A DNA stretch of 38,448 nt from Oligoflexia bacterium. Lineage in GTDB: Bacteria > Bdellovibrionota > UBA1018 > CAIPTA01 > JAALKR01. Every line of letters begins with the position of its first letter. The first letter of the stretch is position 1. The translations under genes were made by a program, and so were the position numbers. The DNA is taken from assembly GCA_011087955.1 (NCBI GenBank), contig JAALKR010000001.1, positions 1 through 38,448 on the forward strand, in the 5' to 3' direction. Below, piece after piece: positions 15,841 through 23,901 of this stretch. The notes under the pieces were generated by a model. The model searched no databases. It had not been told where the DNA came from and saw only the letters and a program-made list of their open reading frames with translations.

Positions 15841-17285
15841 AGCTAGAATCTAGAGCTAGAGGTCGAGTGTTGGTGTTGGACGATGAGAAAAATATTGTAA
15901 TTGTCTTGCGTACTATTCTTGAAAAGCGCGGATTTGCAGTAGATGGCTTTACTTCCTCATTAGATGCCTTACAGGTTGTGCAGAATAAAGAGTTCGATGC
16001 AGTAATTACGGATTTATTCATGCCGGAAATGGATGGGATGGAATTCTTAAATCGTGTACATGAATTACGTCCGAAGATGCCAGTTATTATGATTACAGCA
16101 TTTGGAACTGTAAACACAGCCGTAGATGCAATCAAGACTGGAGCGTTTGATTATGTAACAAAGCCATTCGAGCAGTCCGAAATTTGTGCGGTAATGGAAA
16201 AGGCTATAGGCACGAATCGACTTCGTCGATTGGAGTTAATTCATAACGAAGAGAACAATCCTTGTACATCGGCTTGTATCAATCTGCCTACCGAAGATAT
16301 AGAATTTTCGCCAATTTTTTCCGGGGAATCAAAACAGATTCAGGTGTTGCGTAAGGCTTCAATACAAGCCATTCAGAACCCAAGTTCGATACTGCTTGTG
16401 GGAGAGCCGGGAACCGGTCGTGAATTATTAATGGACGATATCCATCGCTACTCAAATCGCTCACGCATGGCTTACATTCGAATGAACTGCTCCGCGATTC
16501 CTGCTACGAAACATAATCCAGAACTTTTTGGTGAATCAAAAAAGCTTGGGCGAATCGAGCAAGCAGATAATGGTGTTTTGTTCATCGATGAAATTCAGGA
16601 TTTAAATTTAGAAACGCAGACTCGACTCTACGATTATTTATGCTCAGGATCTGCAGAACGCATGGACAGCTCAAATGCCTATGACGCTAATGTTCGTATA
16701 GTTGCCGGCTCTTCGAAAATACTTGAACCCCTAGTGCGAAATGGAACATTTCGTGAAGAATTATATTTTAAGCTATCGGTTATCCACTTGCAGATCCCAG
16801 CACTAAGAGAACGCAGAGAAGATATTCCTGACCTTATTCATTTTCTCCATCAAAGTGCTTGTGATCGCTTGGGTGGTAAATTAGTTGACCTCTCGGACGA
16901 GGCAATTGAAGAACTATCACAATTGGAATGGCGAGGAAATTTGCCGCAACTAGAAAACATGATTGAAAGATTAGTGCTGCACACACCTGCGAATTATTCA
17001 GTGTTGTCTTCAGACATTGTAAAAGAAGATATTACAAAGAACGATGTTGCAAAGGAGAATACTGCAAAAATTCGAATGGCCTCAAGGCCAAGGAATCAAA
17101 TGAACATCCCCCCCCCTGAGGCTAGCTTCCGAGAGCTTGTGAAGGAAAAGACTCGTGAATATGAACGGGTGTTAATTCAAGACGCGTTGCAAATTTTTGA
17201 GGAAAATATCACGAAAACAGCTCGTCACCTTGGCATATCTCGTAAAGGGCTGCAAAATAAGATAAGGGAGCTTAGAATCCGCTAA
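15837..17285 (+). CDS. NtrC-type response regulator with degenerate AAA+ domain
   Basis: Domains in order: an intact receiver (phospho-acceptor Asp59 in ITDLFMPEMDG, conserved Lys in TKPF), an NtrC-like AAA+ domain, and a Fis-type HTH (NITKTARHLGISRKGLQNKI). The AAA+ domain has lost key parts. The Walker A lysine is Arg195 (GEPGTGRE). The GAFTGA loop that contacts sigma-54 is missing, since ELFGESKK (229-236) runs straight into LGRIEQADNG. The sensor II arginine is replaced in WRGNLPQLEN (Pro370). Walker B FIDEI (249-253) and the FREELYFKL finger remain. It probably does not activate sigma-54; it may act as a phosphorylation-controlled DNA-binding repressor or activator. Confidence 0.87.
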   Translation: MKLESRARGRVLVLDDEKNIVIVLRTILEKRGFAVDGFTSSLDALQVVQNKEFDAVITDLFMPEMDGMEFLNRVHELRPKMPVIMITAFGTVNTAVDAIKTGAFDYVTKPFEQSEICAVMEKAIGTNRLRRLELIHNEENNPCTSACINLPTEDIEFSPIFSGESKQIQVLRKASIQAIQNPSSILLVGEPGTGRELLMDDIHRYSNRSRMAYIRMNCSAIPATKHNPELFGESKKLGRIEQADNGVLFIDEIQDLNLETQTRLYDYLCSGSAERMDSSNAYDANVRIVAGSSKILEPLVRNGTFREELYFKLSVIHLQIPALRERREDIPDLIHFLHQSACDRLGGKLVDLSDEAIEELSQLEWRGNLPQLENMIERLVLHTPANYSVLSSDIVKEDITKNDVAKENTAKIRMASRPRNQMNIPPPEASFRELVKEKTREYERVLIQDALQIFEENITKTARHLGISRKGLQNKIRELRIR

Positions 17286-17298
17286 AAGGGTTAGCTGA

Positions 17299-18408
17299 AT
17301 GTCCGAAACTAACAATCTAGAACGTAAGCTGTCACAAATGTTCATGTTAGGAATACCAGGAACAAAGCTTGTCCAAGGTGTGGATGAGTTTGTTCGAGAA
17401 TACCAACCTGGTGGCGTAATTTTTTACAAACACAATTATGAAACTCCTGTGCTTATCGCAAAGTTTACATCTGCGTTACAAAACATAATGCAGGAGTCTT
17501 CGAACCTCCCTATGTTTTTAGCCGTTGACCAGGAAGGCGGAGCTGCTCAGACTCTTGGTAAGCCATTCACACATTTTCCAGAAGCAGCGTTATTGGGAGA
17601 AATAGATTCTCCAAAACTAGCATTTGATGTGGCCAACGTTGTGGCAAAAGAATTAACAGCCGTTGGGATCAATTTAAATTTTTGGCCATTATGCGATATT
17701 CACACAAGACCAAACAACCCCATCATTGGTCAACGTGCCTTTGGCACAAATGAAGAAATTGTTTCTAAAATATCGAGTGGAATTGTTCGCGGCTTTATAA
17801 AGAACGGCATGGTAGCGAGTGTGAAGCATTTCCCAGGTCATAGCGACACGACCGTAGATTCTCACAAATCATTGCCGATTGTCGATAAAACTTGGGGCGA
17901 ATTAGAAAAACGAGAAATAAAACCATTTTCTCGAGCTATTCGAGCCAAAGTAGATATACTCATGATGGCTCATATCTTAAATCCAAAAATTGATGCCATT
18001 TATCCTGCATCGCTTTCATTCACTACAGTTTCACAACATTTGCGTAAGGACCTTCGCTTTAGTCGTATTGTGATTGCGGACGATATGCAAATGGAAGCCA
18101 TCACTCAGAATTTCAATGAAGAAGATGTAGTTGCTTTAGCAATTAACGCTGGTTGCGATATTCTGACTTACCGAGATATGAAGCAAGCAAAGAAGGCCAT
18201 CGACATTGCTCGAAAGCATTTAAAAGAAGAACGAATTTCTGAAAAGCGTATCAATGAAAGCTTCAAGCGGATTGAAGAAGTTAAAAAACGCGTGCTAGCT
18301 CAATCCCCTGCAGTAGATATTGAAGAAGTAGATCGTATCATTGGGTGTGATGAACACAAGGTAGTTCTTGAAGCGGTGGTCAAGCATTCGATGTCACGCA
18401 ACAACTAG
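17299..18408 (+). CDS. nagZ: GH3 beta-N-acetylhexosaminidase, NagZ-like
   Basis: The 369-residue product shows the GH3 NagZ signatures: AVDQEGG, the loop KHFPGHSDTTVDSH (residues 176-189; the usual Gly after GH is Ser182), MMAHILNP, and the nucleophile region IADDMQMEAI (Asp261/Asp262). NagZ removes N-acetylglucosamine from peptidoglycan fragments during cell-wall recycling in the cytoplasm. No signal peptide is seen. It starts 13 bases after the response regulator and so is probably in the same transcript, which may hint that the two-component system reacts to the cell envelope. That link is inference. Confidence 0.86.
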   Translation: MSETNNLERKLSQMFMLGIPGTKLVQGVDEFVREYQPGGVIFYKHNYETPVLIAKFTSALQNIMQESSNLPMFLAVDQEGGAAQTLGKPFTHFPEAALLGEIDSPKLAFDVANVVAKELTAVGINLNFWPLCDIHTRPNNPIIGQRAFGTNEEIVSKISSGIVRGFIKNGMVASVKHFPGHSDTTVDSHKSLPIVDKTWGELEKREIKPFSRAIRAKVDILMMAHILNPKIDAIYPASLSFTTVSQHLRKDLRFSRIVIADDMQMEAITQNFNEEDVVALAINAGCDILTYRDMKQAKKAIDIARKHLKEERISEKRINESFKRIEEVKKRVLAQSPAVDIEEVDRIIGCDEHKVVLEAVVKHSMSRNN

Positions 18409-18409
18409 C

Positions 18410-19036
18410 CTATCGTTCTATCAGTATCGCCCGCACAGGGGATGCGTCCGCATTTTGCAATTTTAGTGGGATAGCTGCCAATGTGTATATTCCAGGCTTT
18501 ACGTCCTTTAGTAAAACTCCTTCTAGTATCGCCATGTTATTTTTACCAATGGCGTTATGGCTTTCCAATACTTTTGAATCAAAAGGATCGACTGAAGGGG
18601 TATCTATCCCAACAAGCTTTACGCCTTTACTCGCTAATACATGGATAACTTCTGGTGATAACGAATTAAAATCCTCATTGAACTCGTAGGGATCAGGATA
18701 AGAGTTTGTACAAAATAATATCCGTTCCGAGCTAATCGAATCAATGTGGATATCTTCTGGATAAATGCGCTTGCCTCGTTCAATCTCTACGGAAACCACT
18801 TGGCAATAGCCATAATAGTAATCCAATGCTCGTTCGGACATCCCTACGCCGTTGGGATCATAATGATTAGGAGCATCCGTATGAGCACCAAGGTGAAGCG
18901 TTCCTTTAATTTCCGAAAGCACTAAATTGTCGCCATTTTTGTAATCCAAGTTGATAGTACGGGAATAAGGCGTATCACCAGGCCAAACTGCAATATCTGC
19001 TCGGATCTCCGGGCTAATATCAATTATCTTGGACAC
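18410..19036 (-). CDS. kynB: KynB-like cyclase / N-formylkynurenine formamidase
   Basis: This protein of about 208 residues belongs to the cyclase family. It has the metal motif HLGAHTDAPNH (His48, His52, Asp54) and the KynB-like GIDTPSVDPFDSK followed by a SHNAI motif. KynB hydrolyses N-formylkynurenine, the product of tryptophan 2,3-dioxygenase, to kynurenine, and the dioxygenase heads this same operon. The start is taken as GTG at 19036, overlapping the RidA gene by 17 bases; a TTG at 19054 would also fit. It is the last gene of the tryptophan operon and is convergent with nagZ. Confidence 0.83.
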   Translation of the reverse strand: MSKIIDISPEIRADIAVWPGDTPYSRTINLDYKNGDNLVLSEIKGTLHLGAHTDAPNHYDPNGVGMSERALDYYYGYCQVVSVEIERGKRIYPEDIHIDSISSERILFCTNSYPDPYEFNEDFNSLSPEVIHVLASKGVKLVGIDTPSVDPFDSKVLESHNAIGKNNMAILEGVLLKDVKPGIYTLAAIPLKLQNADASPVRAILIER

Positions 19037-19457
19037 GCTTGGGTGACCTCGCAATTACCTTAAACTCCACTGCAATCGGAGTAGGGAGAGCGCCGACTTC
19101 AATCGTCGTTCTAGTCGGGCCAATCTCTTTAAAATACTCTCCATAGACTTGATTAAATTTTTTAAAATCAGACTTCATATTCGTAAGAAAGACTTGAATA
19201 TCAAGCACATCCTTCAGCGAACCTCCCGCAGTGCTCAAAACAGCCTCAATATTCTTAACAACGGCTCTTGTCTGCACTTCAATATCATAATCTAGAATCT
19301 TGCCATCCTCATCAAGAGTCACTCCTGGTATTTCCTTCGTGCCCGGCTCCCTCGGACCTACCCCAGAAAGAAAAAACAAGTCGCCGTATATTCGCCCGTG
19401 AGGATAGGAGCCGACTGGTTCAGCGGCTGCATCTGCATTGACTCGTTCTTCACGCAT
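19020..19457 (-). CDS. RidA-family 2-aminomuconate deaminase
   Basis: This 145-residue RidA-fold protein has FLSGVGPREPGT and IPGV, which are characteristic of 2-aminomuconate deaminases (NbaF/AmnD type). The active-site arginine is present (Arg116 in GPTRTTIEV), as is the C-terminal VEFKVIA strand. The enzyme converts 2-aminomuconate to 4-oxalocrotonate and ammonia. Its place between a semialdehyde dehydrogenase gene and kynB, with a decarboxylase gene on the other arm, supports this over generic RidA imine hydrolysis. It starts about 10 bases after the dehydrogenase gene ends. Confidence 0.85.
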   Translation of the reverse strand: MREERVNADAAAEPVGSYPHGRIYGDLFFLSGVGPREPGTKEIPGVTLDEDGKILDYDIEVQTRAVVKNIEAVLSTAGGSLKDVLDIQVFLTNMKSDFKKFNQVYGEYFKEIGPTRTTIEVGALPTPIAVEFKVIARSPKRVQDN

Positions 19458-19466
19458 GGAATTCTC

Positions 19467-20909
19467 CTATAGCTTTACGCAAATATTTTTAACCTCAGTG
19501 AAAAAATCGATCGAGTCTTTTCCACCTTCACGCCCAATCCCAGAAGCCTTCATCCCACCAAAGGGCAGGCGCAAATCTCGCAACATCCAAGTGTTTATCC
19601 AAACAGTTCCTGCATCTAGAGCTTTAGCGATGCGGTGACAGCGTTTTATGTTTTCTGACCAAATGGTCGCCGCTAGACCGTACTTTACTTCGTTTGCTAA
19701 TTCTATAGCTTCGGATTCGGAGTGGAAAGGTGCGATGCAGACAATCGGACCAAAAATCTCCTCCTGCATAACTTTAGACTTAGGGTCGAGGCCCTTAATG
19801 ACAGTTGGTTCAATAAAATAGCCGTCGGAAAACGGAGTATCTAGGCTAGCTGCTTGACCACCAGAAAGAATTTCACCACCGTCCGACCTAGCGATATCAA
19901 TATAAGAAAGCATCTTTTCTTTATGCTCCTTGCTTACTAGCGGCCCCATGAAAGTACTCCTTCGACTCGGGTCACCCACGGTTAGTTTTGAAACGGCCGC
20001 CGCATATTTTTCACAAAATTCATCATAAATCGAATGCTCTACGAAAACTCTCGAAGAGCAAGTGCAAATTTCACCCTGATTTTGAAAACCTGCTCTTAGA
20101 CTTGTATTTAGGCATTCTTGCAAATCTGCGTCAGCAAACACGACAGAAGCGTTCTTCCCACCAAGCTCCAAACTGAGTTTCTTGAAAGTTGGGGCTGCAT
20201 TTTGCATGATTGCCCCTGCTGTGGCTGTCCCGCCCGTAAAAGAAATCAATTTCACATCGTCATGTTTGGTAAGTGCATCACCAGCTTCCGAACCCAAACC
20301 TTGAACTATATTACACACACCATTTGGTAGTTCCGCCTCCTGTAAAACCCTACCCAATAGAAAAGCTGTCATTGGAGTCATTTCCGATGGCTTACAAACA
20401 GCAGTATTTCCGGTTGCTAATGCAGGAGCGATTTTCCATGTAAGCAAATACAAGGGAAGATTCCATGGCGAGATAAGAGCTGCCACTCCCATTGGGTTTC
20501 GAACTGTATAGTTTACAGCAACCCCATCTATTTCTGTAGATCGTTCCTCATGGTGAAGGACAGCAGTGGCAAAAAACCGAAGATTCTTTACCGCTCTTGG
20601 AATTTCAAAATCGAGCGCAAGCTTTACCGTTTTTCCTTGGTCTATCGATTCAGCAAGTGCAAATTCTTTTAGACTTTTTTCTAATACGTCAGCAATTCGC
20701 ATCAAATACTGACTACGCTCTTCTGTCGTTACGGCAGACCATTGTGGGAACGCAGTCTTTGCGGCAGCTACTGCCATATCTACATCGGTTGCATTAGATT
20801 TTGCAACTTTAGAGTAAACTTCGCCGGTGGCAGGATTATAGTTATCCAAATATTCACCGGACTGAGGTTCTACAAATTTACCATCAATAAAGTTTAATAT
20901 TTTCTCCAT
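19467..20909 (-). CDS. Aldehyde dehydrogenase, probable 2-aminomuconate-semialdehyde dehydrogenase
   Basis: The ATG at 20909 has AAAGGA seven bases upstream and gives 480 residues. Catalytic features of the NAD-dependent family are all seen: Asn150 in SPWNLP, Glu248 in LELGGKN and Cys282 in QGEICTCSS, plus the cofactor loop SFTGGTATA. In this operon the most likely reaction is oxidation of 2-aminomuconate semialdehyde to 2-aminomuconate, directly before the RidA deaminase step. A hydroxymuconic-semialdehyde dehydrogenase role is an alternative. The upstream monooxygenase stop lies only four bases away. Confidence 0.87.
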   Translation of the reverse strand: MEKILNFIDGKFVEPQSGEYLDNYNPATGEVYSKVAKSNATDVDMAVAAAKTAFPQWSAVTTEERSQYLMRIADVLEKSLKEFALAESIDQGKTVKLALDFEIPRAVKNLRFFATAVLHHEERSTEIDGVAVNYTVRNPMGVAALISPWNLPLYLLTWKIAPALATGNTAVCKPSEMTPMTAFLLGRVLQEAELPNGVCNIVQGLGSEAGDALTKHDDVKLISFTGGTATAGAIMQNAAPTFKKLSLELGGKNASVVFADADLQECLNTSLRAGFQNQGEICTCSSRVFVEHSIYDEFCEKYAAAVSKLTVGDPSRRSTFMGPLVSKEHKEKMLSYIDIARSDGGEILSGGQAASLDTPFSDGYFIEPTVIKGLDPKSKVMQEEIFGPIVCIAPFHSESEAIELANEVKYGLAATIWSENIKRCHRIAKALDAGTVWINTWMLRDLRLPFGGMKASGIGREGGKDSIDFFTEVKNICVKL

Positions 20910-20913
20910 TTTC

Positions 20914-22131
20914 TTATCCTTTACAAAACTCAGGCGCAACTTGATCCATAAATATTCGCATACCACGCATCACTTCATCATTATTATGGTTATTGAAATC
21001 AAACCAAAGCATGAGTCGCTCATCTGGGTGAAAGTCGTTCCTTAATTGCTGAATAATTTTACTTGGACTGCCCGCCAGTGCATTCTCGACCGCATTATCA
21101 ACTTTTTCTTGATCAATTGTTCCTGCCATTGCTTTCCAGTAATTTGTAACAGCTGCCTGCGCCGTTTTTTCAGCTCGAGCATTCTTCTCCTCTTCAGTCG
21201 CATTCGCATCGTCATTCGGAAAAATCAAAACGGTCCGTGGCATATGCTGCTGAGTCCACTCCCCACCATCTTTGTGATAGCTCTCCTTCATTCGCTCATG
21301 CGTTTTTTCAATCTGTGCTGATGGCGTAATGGATAGATTAAAGACACCGCAAGGGAGAATTGTATTGGCGTAATTTTGGCTTACAGGATCATGGGAGCCA
21401 ATAGTTAGACGTAATAACTCTAAGTTTGTTTCTTTTGGAATAATTTGCGTACGTTCAAAAATCCAACGCTTTTCTACTGGAATTGATTTAACGCTGGATC
21501 CATGCGCGTCCAACACTCGTTGCCAATCATCTTCTGTTCGAAAATCCTCTTTAGTTAAATTAAGATTTTGCGTATCATCCGAGGAGATAATATCGCCTCG
21601 TAATAATTTCAGAAATATTTCCACCGTTTCTAGAAATATTTTTCCCTTCATTACTGGCCAAGCAGCTTCTTCCACTTTATTGCGCGGAATGATTCCATAG
21701 GGGCGATTGGAGAATTCAAAACGACCAGAGGCAAAGCCCAAATCAAGCAATCTTTTTTCCTCTGGGTTCTGCCCATGAATGGTTAGAAATGTTCGCACAG
21801 CTTCCGCATGGGCCATTGGACCACCGTTGCAAAGAATATTGCGAATTGCCGAACCGATGTGCAAATTCTTGGTGATTCCAAAAATTTTATGTCCCATTTG
21901 TAAAATGTCTGTATTCAATCCAATTTCACCCTTGAAATGTGGGATTACAGGAAATTTATGCCCTTTCTGCAACTCGCAAGATAGATGAGTTTCTGCAAGC
22001 CACGCAGTGCCAAAGCCTAGATTATCCGCAAGGTGCAGTTGTTCAAAAAAATTTTGAAACATCGTTCGTTCATCGGGCATGAAGTCATCGACATCGGTTT
22101 GGCAAATTGAGAAAAATATATCAAAACGCAT
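20914..22131 (-). CDS. Luciferase-like flavin-dependent monooxygenase (LLM class)
   Basis: The start is taken at 22131 (MRFDIFFSIC), nine bases after tryptophan dioxygenase ends, with GGAAG just before it; the frame extends further, but only through that gene. The product is 405 residues. Its start, with DNLGFGTAWLAETH, and the later IGSAIRN and LLDLGFASGRFEF segments fit the bacterial luciferase/F420-FMN TIM-barrel fold. Members use reduced flavin from a partner reductase; none is seen here. No LLM enzyme has a standard place in the kynurenine route, so the substrate is open. It may act on an aromatic or ring-opened intermediate. Confidence 0.8.
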   Translation of the reverse strand: MRFDIFFSICQTDVDDFMPDERTMFQNFFEQLHLADNLGFGTAWLAETHLSCELQKGHKFPVIPHFKGEIGLNTDILQMGHKIFGITKNLHIGSAIRNILCNGGPMAHAEAVRTFLTIHGQNPEEKRLLDLGFASGRFEFSNRPYGIIPRNKVEEAAWPVMKGKIFLETVEIFLKLLRGDIISSDDTQNLNLTKEDFRTEDDWQRVLDAHGSSVKSIPVEKRWIFERTQIIPKETNLELLRLTIGSHDPVSQNYANTILPCGVFNLSITPSAQIEKTHERMKESYHKDGGEWTQQHMPRTVLIFPNDDANATEEEKNARAEKTAQAAVTNYWKAMAGTIDQEKVDNAVENALAGSPSKIIQQLRNDFHPDERLMLWFDFNNHNNDEVMRGMRIFMDQVAPEFCKG

Positions 22132-22139
22132 ATGCTTCC

Positions 22140-22988
22140 CTAATAGTCGGACCCAATTTGAGCACGAACATTCCAAAGCTCTGGGAAGAAACGATAATGC
22201 AGTCGACTCTCTAAGAATTTTTGGCCCGAACTCCCACCTGTGCCTCGTTTTTTTCCTATCGTTCTTTCCACCATTAGCAAGTGAGTAAACCGCCAAAGAG
22301 CAACTCGCTCATCAAAATCTAGCATCGCTTCAAAGAGTAGCACCCAGTGGTAATTGTCTTCTGGACTCTCATAAATTGCTTTAATCGCGCTCTCCAGTCC
22401 AGAGTTTGCTTCATAAATCTCAGTATATGTTGAGCGCAGAGCGGAATTAGGAACAGGATACCCGGCCTCTTTTAGGCTCTTTATGAAAACGTCGTAGACA
22501 CTTGGCTGCTCGCATATGATGGATAGTGATTCGAGCATTTCTGAATTTTCTGAAAAGAACTTCAAAAAGAAATTATCTCGCAAGCCATAGGTAAACTCGA
22601 ACTGGCGAAATTGTATTGATTGGAAACCACTTGCCGGTCGCAGTCGATCACGAAAGCCAGCGAACTCAACTGGTGTTAACGTATGCAGCAGGTTGATCTG
22701 CTTTTGGCAAAGCTCCATTATTGCAATATTTCGTTTCAATACTTTGAGAGCTCTGGAAACAACACCATCTTTGAGTGCATCAATGAGGAGGCTCGTTTCA
22801 TGCAAAAGTTCCTTAAACCAAAGCTCCATCGCTTGGTGGATCACGATAAAGAACATTTCATCATGGTGTTTGGGCTCAGAAAGCTCCTGTTGCAAACTCA
22901 GAAGCTCAGGAATTTTAAGATAGGAATTATAGTTCAGTTCTTTATATTCAGGCTCGAAAGATTCGGGCTCAAACTTCTCGTCGCTCAT
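22140..22988 (-). CDS. kynA: Tryptophan 2,3-dioxygenase
   Basis: This 282-residue heme enzyme carries the family hallmarks: FIVIHQAMELWFKELLHE (substrate-facing His51), FRDRLRPASGFQS with Arg113 and the QFRQFE strand, and RFTHLLMVERTIG with the heme ligand His236, followed by the GTGGSSG loop. It opens the indole ring of tryptophan to N-formylkynurenine. It is the first gene of a five-gene minus-strand operon and is divergent from the hydratase gene. All catalytic motifs are intact and the length is typical for bacteria. Confidence 0.95.
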   Translation of the reverse strand: MSDEKFEPESFEPEYKELNYNSYLKIPELLSLQQELSEPKHHDEMFFIVIHQAMELWFKELLHETSLLIDALKDGVVSRALKVLKRNIAIMELCQKQINLLHTLTPVEFAGFRDRLRPASGFQSIQFRQFEFTYGLRDNFFLKFFSENSEMLESLSIICEQPSVYDVFIKSLKEAGYPVPNSALRSTYTEIYEANSGLESAIKAIYESPEDNYHWVLLFEAMLDFDERVALWRFTHLLMVERTIGKKRGTGGSSGQKFLESRLHYRFFPELWNVRAQIGSDY

Positions 22989-23033
22989 TTTCGGGAGTCT
23001 AGTCGATTTCTTCGTCGACGGCCAATATATTTT

Positions 23034-23067
23034 TTAAGCTCAGCACATTCTTAAGCTCATCACATTT
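23034..23067. promoter_or_regulatory. Two tandem 17-bp repeats in the divergent promoter of the tryptophan locus
   Basis: Positions 23034-23050 (TTAAGCTCAGCACATTC) and 23051-23067 (TTAAGCTCATCACATTT) are adjacent copies differing at two positions. They lie between the starts of tryptophan dioxygenase (minus) and the hydratase (plus). This is a likely site for a regulator acting on both arms, or a promoter element. A GTCGAC palindrome sits a little to the left (23013-23018). Confidence 0.5.
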
Positions 23068-23113
23068 TTTGAGAGGCTTTGCATTAACCCCATCACCCGC
23101 GTATAAAAGAGGT

Positions 23114-23899
23114 ATGGATACGAATCAAATAACTAAGTTTGCAGACCGTTTATGGGTAGCACGACAAAGCGCAGCCCCCATCGCACCGCTATCAGACCTT
23201 GAGCCGAACATGAGCATTGAAGATGCCTATGCCGTTTCAAAGCTTGTGATGGAACGAAAAATACATGATGGCGCTAAACTCGTGGGTAAGAAAATCGGAT
23301 TAACTGCTTTTGCCGTACAGAAGCAACTCGGTGTAGATCAGCCGGATTTTGGCTATCTGCTTTCGGATATGCAAGTGGCGAATCGAGGCCAATTACAAAA
23401 AGGCTCTCTCATCCAAGGCAAAGTTGAGGGTGAAGTGGCCTTCGTATTGAAGTCTTCCCTTCAGGGACCTGGGATATATCCAGAGGATGTGGTGGAAGCA
23501 ACAGATTATGTGTCTCCTTGCATTGAAGTTATCGACTCTAGAATTGTAGATTGGAAAATCAAAATTCAAGACACCATTGCGGATAATGCTTCTTCAGCTT
23601 TTTTTGTGCTGGGTGCGAAGCAAAGCCCACTTGCAGAGACAGACCTAGTATTCGGAAAAATGCGGCTTTGGGTCGATGGCGAAATGAAATCTGAAGGAAC
23701 TGGCAAATCTTGCATGGACAACCCATTAAACGCTGTGACGTGGCTAGCGAATAAAATGGGCGAACTTGGAGTCGAGTTAGCTGCGGGCGATGTGATTTTA
23801 TCCGGCGCTTATGGGCCGGTAGTTCCGATTGAAATTGGTCAAAATTGTAGGGTAGAAATCGCCGATCTTGGCGACGTTGAATTTACGTACGGAGAATAA
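23114..23899 (+). CDS. 2-oxopent-4-enoate hydratase
   Basis: The ATG at 23114 fits the family start; an in-frame TTG at 23069 would add an unlikely leader. The 261-residue product matches the MhpD/DmpE hydratase family: GKKIGLT, the metal-binding VEGEVAFVL, CIEVIDSRI and ADNASSAFFVLG. The enzyme adds water to 2-hydroxypenta-2,4-dienoate to give 4-hydroxy-2-oxovalerate. It shares ancestry with the next gene; the two look like an old duplication. The aldolase and acetaldehyde dehydrogenase that normally follow are not in the window. Confidence 0.85.
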   Translation: MDTNQITKFADRLWVARQSAAPIAPLSDLEPNMSIEDAYAVSKLVMERKIHDGAKLVGKKIGLTAFAVQKQLGVDQPDFGYLLSDMQVANRGQLQKGSLIQGKVEGEVAFVLKSSLQGPGIYPEDVVEATDYVSPCIEVIDSRIVDWKIKIQDTIADNASSAFFVLGAKQSPLAETDLVFGKMRLWVDGEMKSEGTGKSCMDNPLNAVTWLANKMGELGVELAAGDVILSGAYGPVVPIEIGQNCRVEIADLGDVEFTYGE

Positions 23900-23901
23900 G
23901 A

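Noticed and set aside
23034-23067. Considered as a minimal CRISPR-like array.
   Set aside because: The two copies are directly adjacent with no spacer, there are only two, and no cas genes are present.
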